Positions 19,082-28,921 are shown, numbered from the stretch's first letter. The stretch is DNA of 60,790 nucleotides from a bacterium (GCA_021372615.1 JAJFUB010000110.1:1-60790), one strand, 5' to 3'. Program-made: numbers and translations. The notes: generated by a model not told the origin, from the sequence alone.

Positions 19082-20791
19082 ATGAAACGGCTCCTGGTCA
19101 TCATCCTGCCACTGCTCATCCTTGGGTCGCTGATCGCCTGGCGCCTGACCGTCAAGCGCGGCGAGGCGGCCGCGATGGCCAAGCAGCGAGCGGCGCGTGC
19201 CGGCGCCGTGCCGCAGGTCACCGTGGCGGCGGCCGAGCTACGCGACCTGGTCGCCCGCTTTGACGCCACCGGCAGCCTCGAGGCCCCGCTGAACGTGAAG
19301 ATCTCCTCGAAGGTCAGCGGGCGCATCGAGTACTTGACGGTCCACGAGGGCGACCGCGTCGGCCGCGGACAGGTGCTGGTGCGGCTGGATGGCTCGGAGG
19401 TCGAGGCCGATGTGCGGCGGGCCCAGGCGGCGGTGGCCGAAGCGAAGTACCGTCTGGCCCAGGCGCAACTGAACCAGGGGCCAACCACCGTCAACGTCGC
19501 CACGCAGATCAAGCAGCAGATGGCGGCGGTAGCCAGCGCCCGGGCCGACTATGACCAGGTGCAGCAGAACCTCACCTCGCAGATCGCCGCCGCTGAGGCC
19601 GATGTGGCCGACATCGAGGCGCGCATCGGCATCGCGGACGCCGCCATCGCCAACGCGAAGGCTGACATCAAGCGCGTCCAGGCGACCCTCAACAACGCCC
19701 ACACGAAGCTGAACCGCATTCTGGACCTCTACAAGCAGGGCTTCACCGCGGCGCAGGATGTGGATGACGCCAAGGCCGAGGTGGCGGTGGAGCAGGCGAC
19801 CCTGGAGGCGGCACAGGGGCAACTGCAGTCGGCCCAGGGCGCGCGCGAGTCGGTGGTGGCGCAGAAGCGCTCCGCCGAGCAGCAGGTGAAGATCGTGCGC
19901 ACCAAGGGCGCCGCCGACATCGAAGCAGCCCGGCAGAAGGTGCGGCAGGCCGAGGCGGCCCTGGAGATGGCCAAGGCCAACACCGCCCAGAACCCCGCCT
20001 ACCAGCAGGGCCTGGCGGCGTTGCGCGCCTCGCTGGCGGCCACCCAGGCCAGTCTGGCCGCCGCCAAAGCCCAGCGGGCCGAGACCGTGCTGACCTCCCC
20101 GCTCGACGGCTATGTCACTGGCCGCACCGCCGACCCGGGTAGCATGGCTACCCCCGGGCAGACGCTGCTGACGGTGCAGTTCTTCAAGCGCGTGTGGGTC
20201 AGCGTCTCGGCGCCGGCGGACATCAGCGCCCGCATGAGAACAGGTCAGTCCGTGGATGTGACCCTCGACACCATGCCCGGCAAGACCTTCGCCGCCACCG
20301 TGGTGCAGATCAACCCGTCAGCCGATACGGAGGCCCGGCAGTTCACCGTGCGGGCGGCGCTGGACAACCCCGACGGCAGCTTCCGCCCGGGCATGTTCGC
20401 CCATGTCTCCATCGTGACCGAGAAGGTCGTGGGGGCCGTGGCCGTCCCGCGCGAGGCGGTGCAGAATGACACCGACGGGCAGTACGTCAACGTCGTGGAC
20501 GCCGAGAGCAAGGTCCATCGGCGGGCGGTCAAGACCGGCCTGGCAGATGCCACCCACGTGTCCATCACCGAGGGCCTGCAGGCGGGCGAGCAAGTCGTGA
20601 CGCTGTGCGCCGTGCCGCTGAAAGAGGGCCAGACCGTCAAGTCGGGCGAGGGCGGGCGGGGAGAGGGGAGAGGCAGAGCCGGCGCGTCCGGGACATCTGA
20701 GCCTGGCGCATCCGGGGCGTCTGCGCCTACGCCTGGCGCGTCCGGGACGTCCGCGCCCACAGGCGCCCTGCCCCAACCGGTTGCGCACTGA
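19082..20791 (+). CDS. Periplasmic adaptor (membrane fusion protein) of RND efflux pump
   Basis: This 569-residue adaptor has one N-terminal membrane anchor (residues about 4-23). A biotinyl-lipoyl half (V-S-G-R-I-E-Y-L-T-V-H-E-G-D-R-V) is followed by a very long helical hairpin from about residue 105 to 335. The second lipoyl half comes next (L-T-S-P-L-D-G-Y-V), then beta-barrel and membrane-proximal domains. The family joins the inner-membrane pump to TolC. Usual members have about 380-420 residues, and the excess here is in the hairpin and in a Gly/Ala/Ser/Pro-rich C-terminal tail. The following gene is the RND pump (27-base gap). Confidence 0.88.
   Translation: MKRLLVIILPLLILGSLIAWRLTVKRGEAAAMAKQRAARAGAVPQVTVAAAELRDLVARFDATGSLEAPLNVKISSKVSGRIEYLTVHEGDRVGRGQVLVRLDGSEVEADVRRAQAAVAEAKYRLAQAQLNQGPTTVNVATQIKQQMAAVASARADYDQVQQNLTSQIAAAEADVADIEARIGIADAAIANAKADIKRVQATLNNAHTKLNRILDLYKQGFTAAQDVDDAKAEVAVEQATLEAAQGQLQSAQGARESVVAQKRSAEQQVKIVRTKGAADIEAARQKVRQAEAALEMAKANTAQNPAYQQGLAALRASLAATQASLAAAKAQRAETVLTSPLDGYVTGRTADPGSMATPGQTLLTVQFFKRVWVSVSAPADISARMRTGQSVDVTLDTMPGKTFAATVVQINPSADTEARQFTVRAALDNPDGSFRPGMFAHVSIVTEKVVGAVAVPREAVQNDTDGQYVNVVDAESKVHRRAVKTGLADATHVSITEGLQAGEQVVTLCAVPLKEGQTVKSGEGGRGEGRGRAGASGTSEPGASGASAPTPGASGTSAPTGALPQPVAH
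20681..20760 (+). repeat. Short tandem repeat in adaptor C-terminal tail
   Basis: Three imperfect copies of a unit beginning GGCGC(G/A)TCCGGG encode G-A-S-G-T-S / G-A-S-G-A-S / G-A-S-G-T-S separated by E-P or A-P-T-P. The tail lies beyond the conserved adaptor fold, so copy number could vary without affecting the core. Confidence 0.7.
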
Positions 20792-20818
20792 CGCCAGACA
20801 CCGAGAGCCAGAGCCCCC

Positions 20819-23800
20819 ATGAACATTGCGCGGATATCGGTCAGTCGTCCCGTCGCCATCACCATGCTGGTCGCGGCGCCCACCCTCATGGGCCTGGTGT
20901 GCCTGTTCCGCCTGCCGGTGGACCTGCTGCCCAAGGTGTCGCTGCCGACCATCGCGGTCAGCACCACCTGGCCTAATGTGGCCCCGCAGGAGATCGAGTC
21001 GCAGGTGACGCGGCCGATTGAGGAGGCGGTGTCGGCAGCGCCCAATCTGTACGAGGTCAGCTCAACCACGTCCGAGGGCAGCAGCTCGGTGCGCGTGCGC
21101 TTCCAGTGGGGGACGGACATCGGGCAGGCGGCCGTGGATGTGCTGCAACTGGTCGAGCGCGCCAAGCAGAGCTTCCCGACCGATGACACGCTGAAGACCC
21201 CTATCATCCGCAAGTTCGACCCCAACCAGTTCCCCATCATGGTCTATGGCGTGACCGGCGAGAGCGACCTGGTCAAACTGCGGACCATCTTCGAGAACCA
21301 GATCGTGCCCATCGTGGAGTCGGCCAACGGTGTGGCCTCGGCGAGCGTTACCGGTGGCGATGAGCGCGCCATCATCGTGGATGTGGACCCCGCGCGCCTG
21401 CAAGCCCACCAGCTCTCGGCCAACGACATCATCCGCCGCATCGCCCAGGAGAACATGAACCTCCCCGCGGGCATCGGCAAGCAGGGCAAGACCGAATACG
21501 TGATCCGCAGCCTGGGCTGGTTGCTGAGCCCCGACGAGCTGCGCCGCCTGCCGGTGGCGACCGTCAACGGGCAGCAGGTGACCATCGGCGAGGTTGCAGA
21601 GGTCCGCGACAGCCACGAGGAGACACGCGTCTACTCCCGCTTCAACCAGGAGCCGGCCGTGGGCCTGGTGGTCGCCAAGCAGAGCGGTGCCAACACCATC
21701 GAGACCGCGACCGAGGTCGCCAAGAAGATCGAGCGCATCAAGCAGCTCTACCCGAACCTGAGATTCGGCCTGTCCTACAACCAGGGCGAGTACATCGCCA
21801 ACTCCATCAAGGACGTGAAGATCAGCGCACTCATCGGCGGCTTCCTGGCCATCATGATTCTGCTGTTCTTCCTGCGCAATGTCCGCAGCACCATCGTGGT
21901 CGGCCTCTCCATCCCCGTCGCCATCGTCTCCACCTTCACGCTGCTGTACCTGTGCGGTTTCACGCTCAACACCATGTCCCTGGGCGGGCTGGCGCTGGCG
22001 ACCGGCCTGATCGTGGATGACGCGGTCGTGGTCATCGAGAACATCTTCCGCCACCTCGAGCGCGACCGCAAGGGCATCTGGGACGCGGCAGTGGACGGGA
22101 CGAACGAGATCCTGTCCGCGGTGTTCGCCTCCACCTGGACGGTCATGGTCGTGTTCCTGCCGCTGGTGTTCATCAAGGGCCAGGCCGGGCAGATGTACAT
22201 GCAGTTCGCGCTGGTAGTCATCTTCTCGCTCGGCATCTCCTACATGGTAGCCGCCACTCTGGTGCCGATGCTGGCGACGCGGCTGATCTCGGGCGAGGCG
22301 CACCACGAGAGCCTCAACGGCACCAGCCCGCACCTGACCCTCGGCCAGCGCATCTTCCGCACGTGGGGCCGGTGGTTCGAGGGGCTCGACGCCACCTATC
22401 GCGCCGGGCTGCAGTGGGCGATGCACCACCGTCTGTGGGTCGTGGGTGGGGCCCTGGGCATTACCCTCGCGACGATCCCCCTCATGACGCAGATCGGCCG
22501 CGAGCTGATGCCGATGGCCGACAGTGGCGACTTCACCGTCAGCATCAAGATGCCCATCGGCACCTCGCTGGAGACGACGAACCGCGTCATCAAGCAGGCC
22601 GAGAAGATCGTGTTCAGCCACCCGGACGTGGCGGCAGGCTTCGCCGCCGCCGGCACCGGGGTGCGCATGACCGGCATCGGCGGCTCACAAGCCCCCTTCC
22701 AGGGCGGGCTCAGCGTGAAGCTCAAGCGCGACCGGAAGAGCTCAACCCTCGACGTCATCCGCCAACTGCGGCGGAAGCTGTCAGTGCTGCCCGGCGTGAC
22801 AGCCCGGCTGGAGCAGAACGATCTGGTCTCCATGCTGATGACCGGCGGCGGGCAGAACGTCGAGGTGAACATCTTCGGGAACGACCTGAGCGTGCTATCC
22901 CGGTTGGCCGACGACGCGATGGCGCGCATCCGCACCATCCCCGGCCTGGAGAACCTGGATGTCAACTGGGATGAGGCCATGCCCGAGATCCAGTGGCAGG
23001 TGAACCGGCAGAAGGCCAACCAACTCGGGTGCAGCTTCTCCGACATCGCCGACACGATTGACACGGCGACCAACGGCAGCATCGCCAGCTACTACCAGGA
23101 GGCCGGCTTCCAGTACCCGATCATCGTGCAAGTGCCCGAGCGCCGGCGCAAGACGGTCGAGGACATGCTCAGCCTGATCGTCACGCCCTCCGGCGGTGGG
23201 CCGGGGGTCGTGCTGAGCCAGGTCGCGACTGCCAAGTACGGCGTCGGCCCCAGCCAGATCACCCGCCTGAACCGGCAGCGGTACATCTCGGTGCGCGGCG
23301 CGCCGCAGGGCCGCTCGGCTGGTGAGGTCCAGGCTGATGTCGAGAAGGCCCTTGCCGACATGACCATGCCCAGCGGCTACTACTGGGACTGGGGCACCCA
23401 CCAGAAGCAGCGCGCCGAGGAGTTCGGTGGACTGTGGCTGGCGGTGATACTGGCCATCGGCCTGATCTACATGCTGCTCGCCTCGCAGTTCGAGGCCTTC
23501 CTGCACCCCTTCACCATCCTGCTCACGGTGCCCCTGGCGGCTACCGGCGTGGCCCTGGGGCTGTTCCTGACGGGCCGCTCCTTCGGCCTGACCGCCTTCA
23601 TCGGCACCCTGATGCTGGTGGGCATCGTCGTCAAGAACGGCATCCTGCTGGTGGACTACACGAACCGGCTGCGGGCGCGGGGGCTGCCGCGTGACAAGGC
23701 CCTGTTGCAGGCGGGCCCGACCCGTCTGCGGCCCATCCTCATGACCGCCTCTGCCGCCATCCTGGGGATGCTGCCCATCGCCACCGGCATTGGCGAGGGC

Positions 23801-23974
23801 GCCGAGGTGCAGGCCCCGATGGCCACAGCGGTCATCGGCGGGCTGGCCACCTCCACCGTGCTCACGCTGTTCGTCGTGCCGGTCGTGTACTCGCTGCTGG
23901 ATGACATCGCCGGGTACCTGCAGAAGAAGCGCAACCACAGCGCGCCTGAGGCCTCGTTAGGAACTGATGACTGA
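20819..23974 (+). CDS. RND efflux pump, HAE1/AcrB type
   Basis: This 1051-residue protein has the complete RND layout. TM1 follows the N-terminal sequence N-I-A-R-I-S-V-S-R-P-V-A. A first periplasmic loop, a TM2-TM6 bundle, a second loop and a TM7-TM12 bundle follow. TM4 carries the proton-relay acidic pair in GLIVDDAVVVIEN near residue 400. The sequence TFTLLYLCGFTLNTMSLGG and the C-terminal TLMLVGIVVKNGILLVDYTN are hallmark HAE1 motifs. The family exports drugs, detergents or hydrophobic compounds by proton antiport as a trimer. Its stop overlaps the TolC start by one base, so adaptor, pump and channel form one transcriptional and translational unit. Confidence 0.93.
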   Translation: MNIARISVSRPVAITMLVAAPTLMGLVCLFRLPVDLLPKVSLPTIAVSTTWPNVAPQEIESQVTRPIEEAVSAAPNLYEVSSTTSEGSSSVRVRFQWGTDIGQAAVDVLQLVERAKQSFPTDDTLKTPIIRKFDPNQFPIMVYGVTGESDLVKLRTIFENQIVPIVESANGVASASVTGGDERAIIVDVDPARLQAHQLSANDIIRRIAQENMNLPAGIGKQGKTEYVIRSLGWLLSPDELRRLPVATVNGQQVTIGEVAEVRDSHEETRVYSRFNQEPAVGLVVAKQSGANTIETATEVAKKIERIKQLYPNLRFGLSYNQGEYIANSIKDVKISALIGGFLAIMILLFFLRNVRSTIVVGLSIPVAIVSTFTLLYLCGFTLNTMSLGGLALATGLIVDDAVVVIENIFRHLERDRKGIWDAAVDGTNEILSAVFASTWTVMVVFLPLVFIKGQAGQMYMQFALVVIFSLGISYMVAATLVPMLATRLISGEAHHESLNGTSPHLTLGQRIFRTWGRWFEGLDATYRAGLQWAMHHRLWVVGGALGITLATIPLMTQIGRELMPMADSGDFTVSIKMPIGTSLETTNRVIKQAEKIVFSHPDVAAGFAAAGTGVRMTGIGGSQAPFQGGLSVKLKRDRKSSTLDVIRQLRRKLSVLPGVTARLEQNDLVSMLMTGGGQNVEVNIFGNDLSVLSRLADDAMARIRTIPGLENLDVNWDEAMPEIQWQVNRQKANQLGCSFSDIADTIDTATNGSIASYYQEAGFQYPIIVQVPERRRKTVEDMLSLIVTPSGGGPGVVLSQVATAKYGVGPSQITRLNRQRYISVRGAPQGRSAGEVQADVEKALADMTMPSGYYWDWGTHQKQRAEEFGGLWLAVILAIGLIYMLLASQFEAFLHPFTILLTVPLAATGVALGLFLTGRSFGLTAFIGTLMLVGIVVKNGILLVDYTNRLRARGLPRDKALLQAGPTRLRPILMTASAAILGMLPIATGIGEGAEVQAPMATAVIGGLATSTVLTLFVVPVVYSLLDDIAGYLQKKRNHSAPEASLGTDD

Positions 23975-25395
23975 TGCACAAGCGATCACTTCTCGCGGCG
24001 CTGCACCTATGCGGCCTGCTCGTCTGGTCGGTCGCGGGCGCCCAGCCGACCCCGCCGGTCATGCCGAAGCTGGAGGAGGTGCAGTTGCCCCCGGCAGTGG
24101 AGTTGCCCGGCCCGGCCACGCCGTCGGCGGATACGCCTACGGCGCCAATCACGGCCGCCGAGGCCGCGGCGCTGGCCCTGCACCACCAGCCCGCCATCGC
24201 CGCCGCCACCGCTGGTGTCAGCGCCGCCCAGGGCCGGACGCTGGTGGCGCGGGCGGGTCTGAAGATGCAACTGGCGGTCACCGCCGGGCTGAACGCCTCC
24301 GAGGTGCATGGCGCCGGCTCGGGCAGCGGTGGGGCTCCGTCGAACGTCACCGCGACGGCGACCCTCCGCCAACTCGTCTACGACTACAACCACACGCGTG
24401 ATCTCGTCCGCCAGGCGCAAGCGCAGGAGAGCATCGCACAGGCGGTGCTCACGACAGTGCAGGCGGACCTGGTGCTCGACGTGAAGCACGCCTTCTACAC
24501 GTACCTGCAAGATGTGCGCTTGGTCGGCGTGGCCGAGACCAATGTGCGCAACCAGCAGCAGCACCTGGCGCTGGCGCAGGCCCGGCTGCAGAGCGGCCTG
24601 GGTCTGCCCTATGACGTGGTGCGCGCGCAGACCGCCGTCTCATCGGCGATCTACGGACTCACGGTGGCTCGCAACACGGCCTCGCAGTCACGGGTGGTCT
24701 TGGCGGAGCTGATCGGCCTGGATCCGCGCACGCCGCTTGTGCCTGCCGACAGCGCCGAGACCCCGCCCCTGTCCCGCACCGTGCAGGACCTCGTGGACGA
24801 GGCGACGGTCGCCCGCCCGGAGATGGCGCAGGTGAATGCCTCGCTGCTCTCGGCCCGTTGCGCGGCCGCGGCGGCGCGGACGGTCAACTCGCCGGTCGTC
24901 ACCGGCAGCCTGGGCATGAGCCGCAAGGGTGACAACTTCCCGCCCGAGATTCAGCTCGTGACGCTGGGCGTGGGGGTATCGTGGAGCGCGATTGATGGCG
25001 GTGTGACGAAGGGGCGCATCCAGGAGGCGGAGGCGAACGTGCAGATCGCCGCCGCCGAGGTGGAGTCGGTACGGCTGCAGATCGTCGCGCAGGTGTCGGA
25101 GGCCTACTTGGACCTGCGCACCGCCGAGCAGCGGAGCATCACCGCGCAGGCCGAGGTCGCCAATGCGACGGAGGCTCTGCGCCTGGCCGAGGGCCGCTAC
25201 CGCTCCGGCCTGGGGGTCTTCATAGACGTCCTCGATGCGCAGGCCGCGCTCGACGAGGCCAACACGGCGCTGGTGAACACGCGGTCCGAGGTGGAGCAGG
25301 CGCGGGCCGCCATGGAGCATGCCATCGGCCGGAACCTGCCGGACCAGGCTCCCGCCGCCGCCCCTGCGCCGCCAGCGGCAAGCACTACCCCGTAG
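23974..25395 (+). CDS. TolC-family outer-membrane efflux channel
   Basis: This 473-residue protein has a signal peptide (residues about 1-23, ending V-A-G-A-Q). Two homologous coiled-coil/beta-strand halves of the outer-membrane efflux protein family follow, with the typical A-x-A-R-L-Q-S-G-L-G-L-P-Y-D-V and A-E-G-R-Y-R-S-G-L-G-V-F-I-D-V-L-D-A-Q elements ending each half. It forms the trimeric tunnel for the RND pump just upstream. The last residues are Ala/Pro-rich. The TAG stop codon is part of a palindromic repeat that follows immediately. Confidence 0.9.
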   Translation: MHKRSLLAALHLCGLLVWSVAGAQPTPPVMPKLEEVQLPPAVELPGPATPSADTPTAPITAAEAAALALHHQPAIAAATAGVSAAQGRTLVARAGLKMQLAVTAGLNASEVHGAGSGSGGAPSNVTATATLRQLVYDYNHTRDLVRQAQAQESIAQAVLTTVQADLVLDVKHAFYTYLQDVRLVGVAETNVRNQQQHLALAQARLQSGLGLPYDVVRAQTAVSSAIYGLTVARNTASQSRVVLAELIGLDPRTPLVPADSAETPPLSRTVQDLVDEATVARPEMAQVNASLLSARCAAAAARTVNSPVVTGSLGMSRKGDNFPPEIQLVTLGVGVSWSAIDGGVTKGRIQEAEANVQIAAAEVESVRLQIVAQVSEAYLDLRTAEQRSITAQAEVANATEALRLAEGRYRSGLGVFIDVLDAQAALDEANTALVNTRSEVEQARAAMEHAIGRNLPDQAPAAAPAPPAASTTP

Positions 25396-25421
25396 CGCGG
25401 GCGGCCTCGCCCGCGCGCTAG
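25392..25421. repeat. Palindromic repeat between convergent genes, supplying both stop codons
   Basis: The palindrome GTAGCGCGGGCGGCC / TCGCCCGCGCGCTAG ends in TAG on both strands. The plus-strand TAG (25393-25395) is the stop of the TolC gene, and the minus-strand TAG (25418-25420) is the stop of the DUF4091 gene. It probably also works as a bidirectional terminator hairpin. Related copies lie near 36863, 51023, 56435 and 60765. Confidence 0.8.
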
Positions 25422-28400
25422 GGCCGTCGGCCGCTCTCCAGCGCGGCCGCGATCTGCCGGCGCCGCTCCTGCAGCACCCGCGGGTCCTTCGTGAAGTGTG
25501 TGAAGTCCCGCGAGATGTCCTCCCCCACTGTCAGCAGCTTGCTTTGCGGCGCTCGCTCGCGCAGCAGGCAAAGATACTCGTAGTCCTCGATGCCGTCGCG
25601 GATGTTCTCCAGCCGCACCGATGGCCACGGCGTCCAGTCCGGCCCCGGGTAGATCAGGAAGCCATCCCCGTTGACCTTGAACTCGCGGTAGGTCGCCACC
25701 TTGGTCTGGTCCCACGGCTCGGCGGGCCAGCGCGGCTCCTCGGCTGTCGGCGGCATCATGCCATGCCAGTAGTCCGTCTCCCAGTACAGGAGGCCGGTGC
25801 AGTGGCGCTGCCAGGCCTGCCAGAAGAGCACGCGGTGGTCCACGCCGGGCTGGTCAATGAAGAAGTTGGCGTACGGGGGATGGGGACCGCAGCACACGTA
25901 GAGCCATGTCTTCTCCCCGGCTCGGCGCCGGGCGCTCAGGAAGTCCTCGTCATAGATCGAGGTGATGGCGCACCAGATCTTGATGAGGCCGACCAGCTCC
26001 TGCGGCGTGCGGTTGACATAGTACGTCTGCATGAGCCGCGCATCAGGCACGGCCTGCAGCGCCTGCCGGTACCGCGGCAGAACCTGCGCGTATTCCACCG
26101 GCTGGATCTCGTCCTTGGCGTAGACATGGCCCCACTGCAGCCAGCCCCGGTCGCGGAAGTGGCGTATCTGCTGCCCCAGGCTCTCCCGCATGTGGCGCAC
26201 CTCAGACTCCGCCTCGAAGTCGTCGAGCACGACCGCGCCGCCGTCGCACTCGGCCACGATGTCATCCAGCAGGTAGCTGACGGCGCGGCTCTTCTTGCTA
26301 ATGACGAACTGGAAGTCGTTGCAGGTGCGCAGGCCGGCCAGGTCCAGCTTCGCGCCGGTCGTGTTGTGGTGGTACTGTTCGACGGGAATCCGCACCTCGT
26401 GCCAGTCCGTGCCGCCGACCTTGAACGTCGTGACCCAGCGGTTCGGGAAGCAGTTGACGAAGGCGACGATCTCCTCGCCCGCGTCGGCGGGGTCGAGGGC
26501 TTTGACCCAGAAGCGGAAAGCCCGGCAGCCGCGCTCCGCCAGCAGCCTCCCGTCCATGGCGTGATCCAGCGCCGCCCACGAGTCCGTCTTGGGCCAGCTC
26601 ACCCGGCCTGAGCGCCGGCCGGTGTGGGCGTCCGTGTCCACGGGCTGGCACGTGGCCCCACGGTTGACCATCCAGCCGATGTCGCCGATCCCCGCCACGG
26701 CCACGCCATCGGCCGGGAGGCGGTCCAGCACATCGCGCATGCAGTCGTCAGTGACGCTGTAGTCATACTGCACGCTGCCGTCGGGCCGCCGCACCTCCTT
26801 GACATAGGCCCGGGCGACGTGGGTCGGCGTGATACGGTAGTCGAGCAGGAAGCGGTTCCAGCGCTTCCACACCTCGGGCGGCATGTGGGTCATGTAGTCG
26901 CTGCTGCCGGTGTACCACTGGGAGAGCGTACCCGGGGCGCAGCCGAAGGGGGTGGCGAGGTGCTGGCGCCGGGGCAACTCGAAGTCGAAGACCCGCAGTT
27001 GCACGGCCATGCGCTTGTCCTGGACGCCCGCGCTGACCGTCACGGCGCCCCGGTACAGCCCCGGCCGCGTCCCTGGCGGCACGTAGGCGCGCAGCCACAG
27101 CGGCTGGACTTGCCCCGCCGCCACGGTGAACGGCTGCAGGGGCAGGATCGGGTCCGGCCAGTCGCCGACATACGCCGTCTCGTAGCCCGGCTTCGCCGTG
27201 GTGATGTAGCCGACCAGGCTGAGCTGCAGGCACTCGGGGCCCAGCGTCGCCCCGTTCGGGCCGGTGAGCGGCGAGATGCTCGCGCGGCAGCCGGTCAGTT
27301 CCTCCCCCGACAGCGACACGACGACGATCTGCCCGCTCTCGTACTCATTGCGCGCGGCCGACAGGTTCAGCTCGCGGCTGACCTCGCCGCCGAAGTCCTG
27401 GCCATCGCGCCGCACCTTGACCATCGCCGGGGCGGTGGCGAGACCGAACCGGGGCTCGGCGGCGCCGGGCTCGCGCCAGGTACTCCAAGCCCGCAGGCGC
27501 AGGCTGGCGGCGCGGAGCGCCTCGATGTCAGCAGTCAGCTGGGCCGCGACCGGCCGCACCTGTGCCCAGTCCTGCGGAGTGGCCCCTTTCGGGTCGGCCA
27601 GCAGCTTCTCCAGGCGCGCCAACGCGGCGGTGATCGCGGGCATGCGCTCCTGCACCGGCGCGGCCACTGCCGTCGGGGCGTGGGTCAGGTCCAGGCCGGC
27701 AACGGTCGCCTCGTATGCCTGGCGCACAGCCACGGTGCGGGTGCGGGCGTCCTGCTGATAGTATGGCAGCAGGTCGAGGTCCAGGCCCAGCAGCCGCCCG
27801 AAGCGGCCGGGATTGTGGAAGCCGCCGAAGGCCGCCGACCACGAGCTGGCCTGACTCGCCAGCTTGTCCCCGCGCCCCACGTTCACGCACCAGTCGCGCC
27901 CCACGGTCAGGTCCAGGGCGAAGCTGCGGATCGGGAGGGCGATCTCGACCACCCAGTGCTGCGGCGTCTGCCGCGTGGCCACCTGCCAGTCGGCGTTCCA
28001 GGAGGCATCCGTGCCGTGAGAGTCATACCGTGTGCCCAGCGGGTTGACGATGAACTGGTAGTAGTCGCCGAAGTTGCCGCGCGGGTTGACGAAGACCTCG
28101 ATCTCGTCATCCGACCACACCACGCCGTCCCGCTGCTTCACGGTGGCCCGCAGCTTGTCGCCGGGCTGCTTCTCGCAGTCAAAGAGGAAGTAGAGCGTCT
28201 GGCTGTCGCACAGCGCCTTCACGCTCGTCCGGCGCTCGGGCGAGCCGGCGCCCTCGTTAAGGGCGAACCCTTCCAGCGTCGCGGCGCCGGCCCAACAGGC
28301 GTCACTGCCGTCCCCGTCAACTCGCGGCGGGGCGGCAGCACGGGGCACGTTGGCCGAGGGTGTGCCATAGAGCCGGAAGTCGTCGCACCACACCGTGCCG

Positions 28401-28921
28401 TTGCCGTACAGCAGCGGCACGACACAGAGGTGGTCCGCGCCCTCGGGCACGACCAAGCGATGGGTCATCAGCTTCCAGTCGAAGCTGCCCTTCACGTTCG
28501 CCATCCCCGCGCTGCCGACGATCTTGTCGGGGCCCTGACGGAGCTGCACATCGCACCCGGCGCGGTCCACGACGTTCTCGGCCTTCACCCAGAACTGCAG
28601 GACAAGTTCCTGCCCGGCAACCACGGGCACGGCGGGGTGGTGCCAGGTGCAGATGCCCGCGAAGTCGGGAGCAGTGATGCGCAGGCGGCCGCTGTACTGG
28701 CCGGAGTGATGGACGTTGGCATCGCGCAGGCTACTCACGCCGGGGGTGGCGCCGTGGGGCGGCCAGAGGCCCCAGTCGGCGGCCCGCTCCCCGTCCCCGC
28801 GCTCGAAACCCACATTGGCGAGCAGCTGCGGGGTCGCGCCGAGGTTCTCTTCGGCCCCGATCGCGACGCCCCCGCCTACCAGGAGCAGCACAGCGCACAG
28901 CAACATCAGCTTCCGCGACAT
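25418..28921 (-). CDS. Secreted glycoside-hydrolase-like protein with DUF4091 and carbohydrate-binding modules
   Basis: This is a 1167-residue exported protein. A signal peptide covers residues 1-23 (A-I-G-A-E). Residues about 30-180 look like a jelly-roll carbohydrate-binding module. Residues about 195-350 resemble a family-9 (DOMON-like) sugar-binding domain (W-A-G-A-A-T-L-E-G-F, then D-D-E-I-E-V-F-V). A beta-sandwich of the kind preceding GH123-type catalytic domains spans about 500-640 (P-L-W-L-R-A-Y-V-P-P-G). An (alpha/beta) barrel follows, interrupted by another binding-like segment, and residues about 1080-1150 match the DUF4091 signature R-D-G-I-E-D-Y-E-Y-L. GH123 and DUF4091 proteins act on amino-sugar glycans, but the substrate here is unknown. 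Confidence 0.75.
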   Translation of the reverse strand: MSRKLMLLCAVLLLVGGGVAIGAEENLGATPQLLANVGFERGDGERAADWGLWPPHGATPGVSSLRDANVHHSGQYSGRLRITAPDFAGICTWHHPAVPVVAGQELVLQFWVKAENVVDRAGCDVQLRQGPDKIVGSAGMANVKGSFDWKLMTHRLVVPEGADHLCVVPLLYGNGTVWCDDFRLYGTPSANVPRAAAPPRVDGDGSDACWAGAATLEGFALNEGAGSPERRTSVKALCDSQTLYFLFDCEKQPGDKLRATVKQRDGVVWSDDEIEVFVNPRGNFGDYYQFIVNPLGTRYDSHGTDASWNADWQVATRQTPQHWVVEIALPIRSFALDLTVGRDWCVNVGRGDKLASQASSWSAAFGGFHNPGRFGRLLGLDLDLLPYYQQDARTRTVAVRQAYEATVAGLDLTHAPTAVAAPVQERMPAITAALARLEKLLADPKGATPQDWAQVRPVAAQLTADIEALRAASLRLRAWSTWREPGAAEPRFGLATAPAMVKVRRDGQDFGGEVSRELNLSAARNEYESGQIVVVSLSGEELTGCRASISPLTGPNGATLGPECLQLSLVGYITTAKPGYETAYVGDWPDPILPLQPFTVAAGQVQPLWLRAYVPPGTRPGLYRGAVTVSAGVQDKRMAVQLRVFDFELPRRQHLATPFGCAPGTLSQWYTGSSDYMTHMPPEVWKRWNRFLLDYRITPTHVARAYVKEVRRPDGSVQYDYSVTDDCMRDVLDRLPADGVAVAGIGDIGWMVNRGATCQPVDTDAHTGRRSGRVSWPKTDSWAALDHAMDGRLLAERGCRAFRFWVKALDPADAGEEIVAFVNCFPNRWVTTFKVGGTDWHEVRIPVEQYHHNTTGAKLDLAGLRTCNDFQFVISKKSRAVSYLLDDIVAECDGGAVVLDDFEAESEVRHMRESLGQQIRHFRDRGWLQWGHVYAKDEIQPVEYAQVLPRYRQALQAVPDARLMQTYYVNRTPQELVGLIKIWCAITSIYDEDFLSARRRAGEKTWLYVCCGPHPPYANFFIDQPGVDHRVLFWQAWQRHCTGLLYWETDYWHGMMPPTAEEPRWPAEPWDQTKVATYREFKVNGDGFLIYPGPDWTPWPSVRLENIRDGIEDYEYLCLLRERAPQSKLLTVGEDISRDFTHFTKDPRVLQERRRQIAAALESGRRP

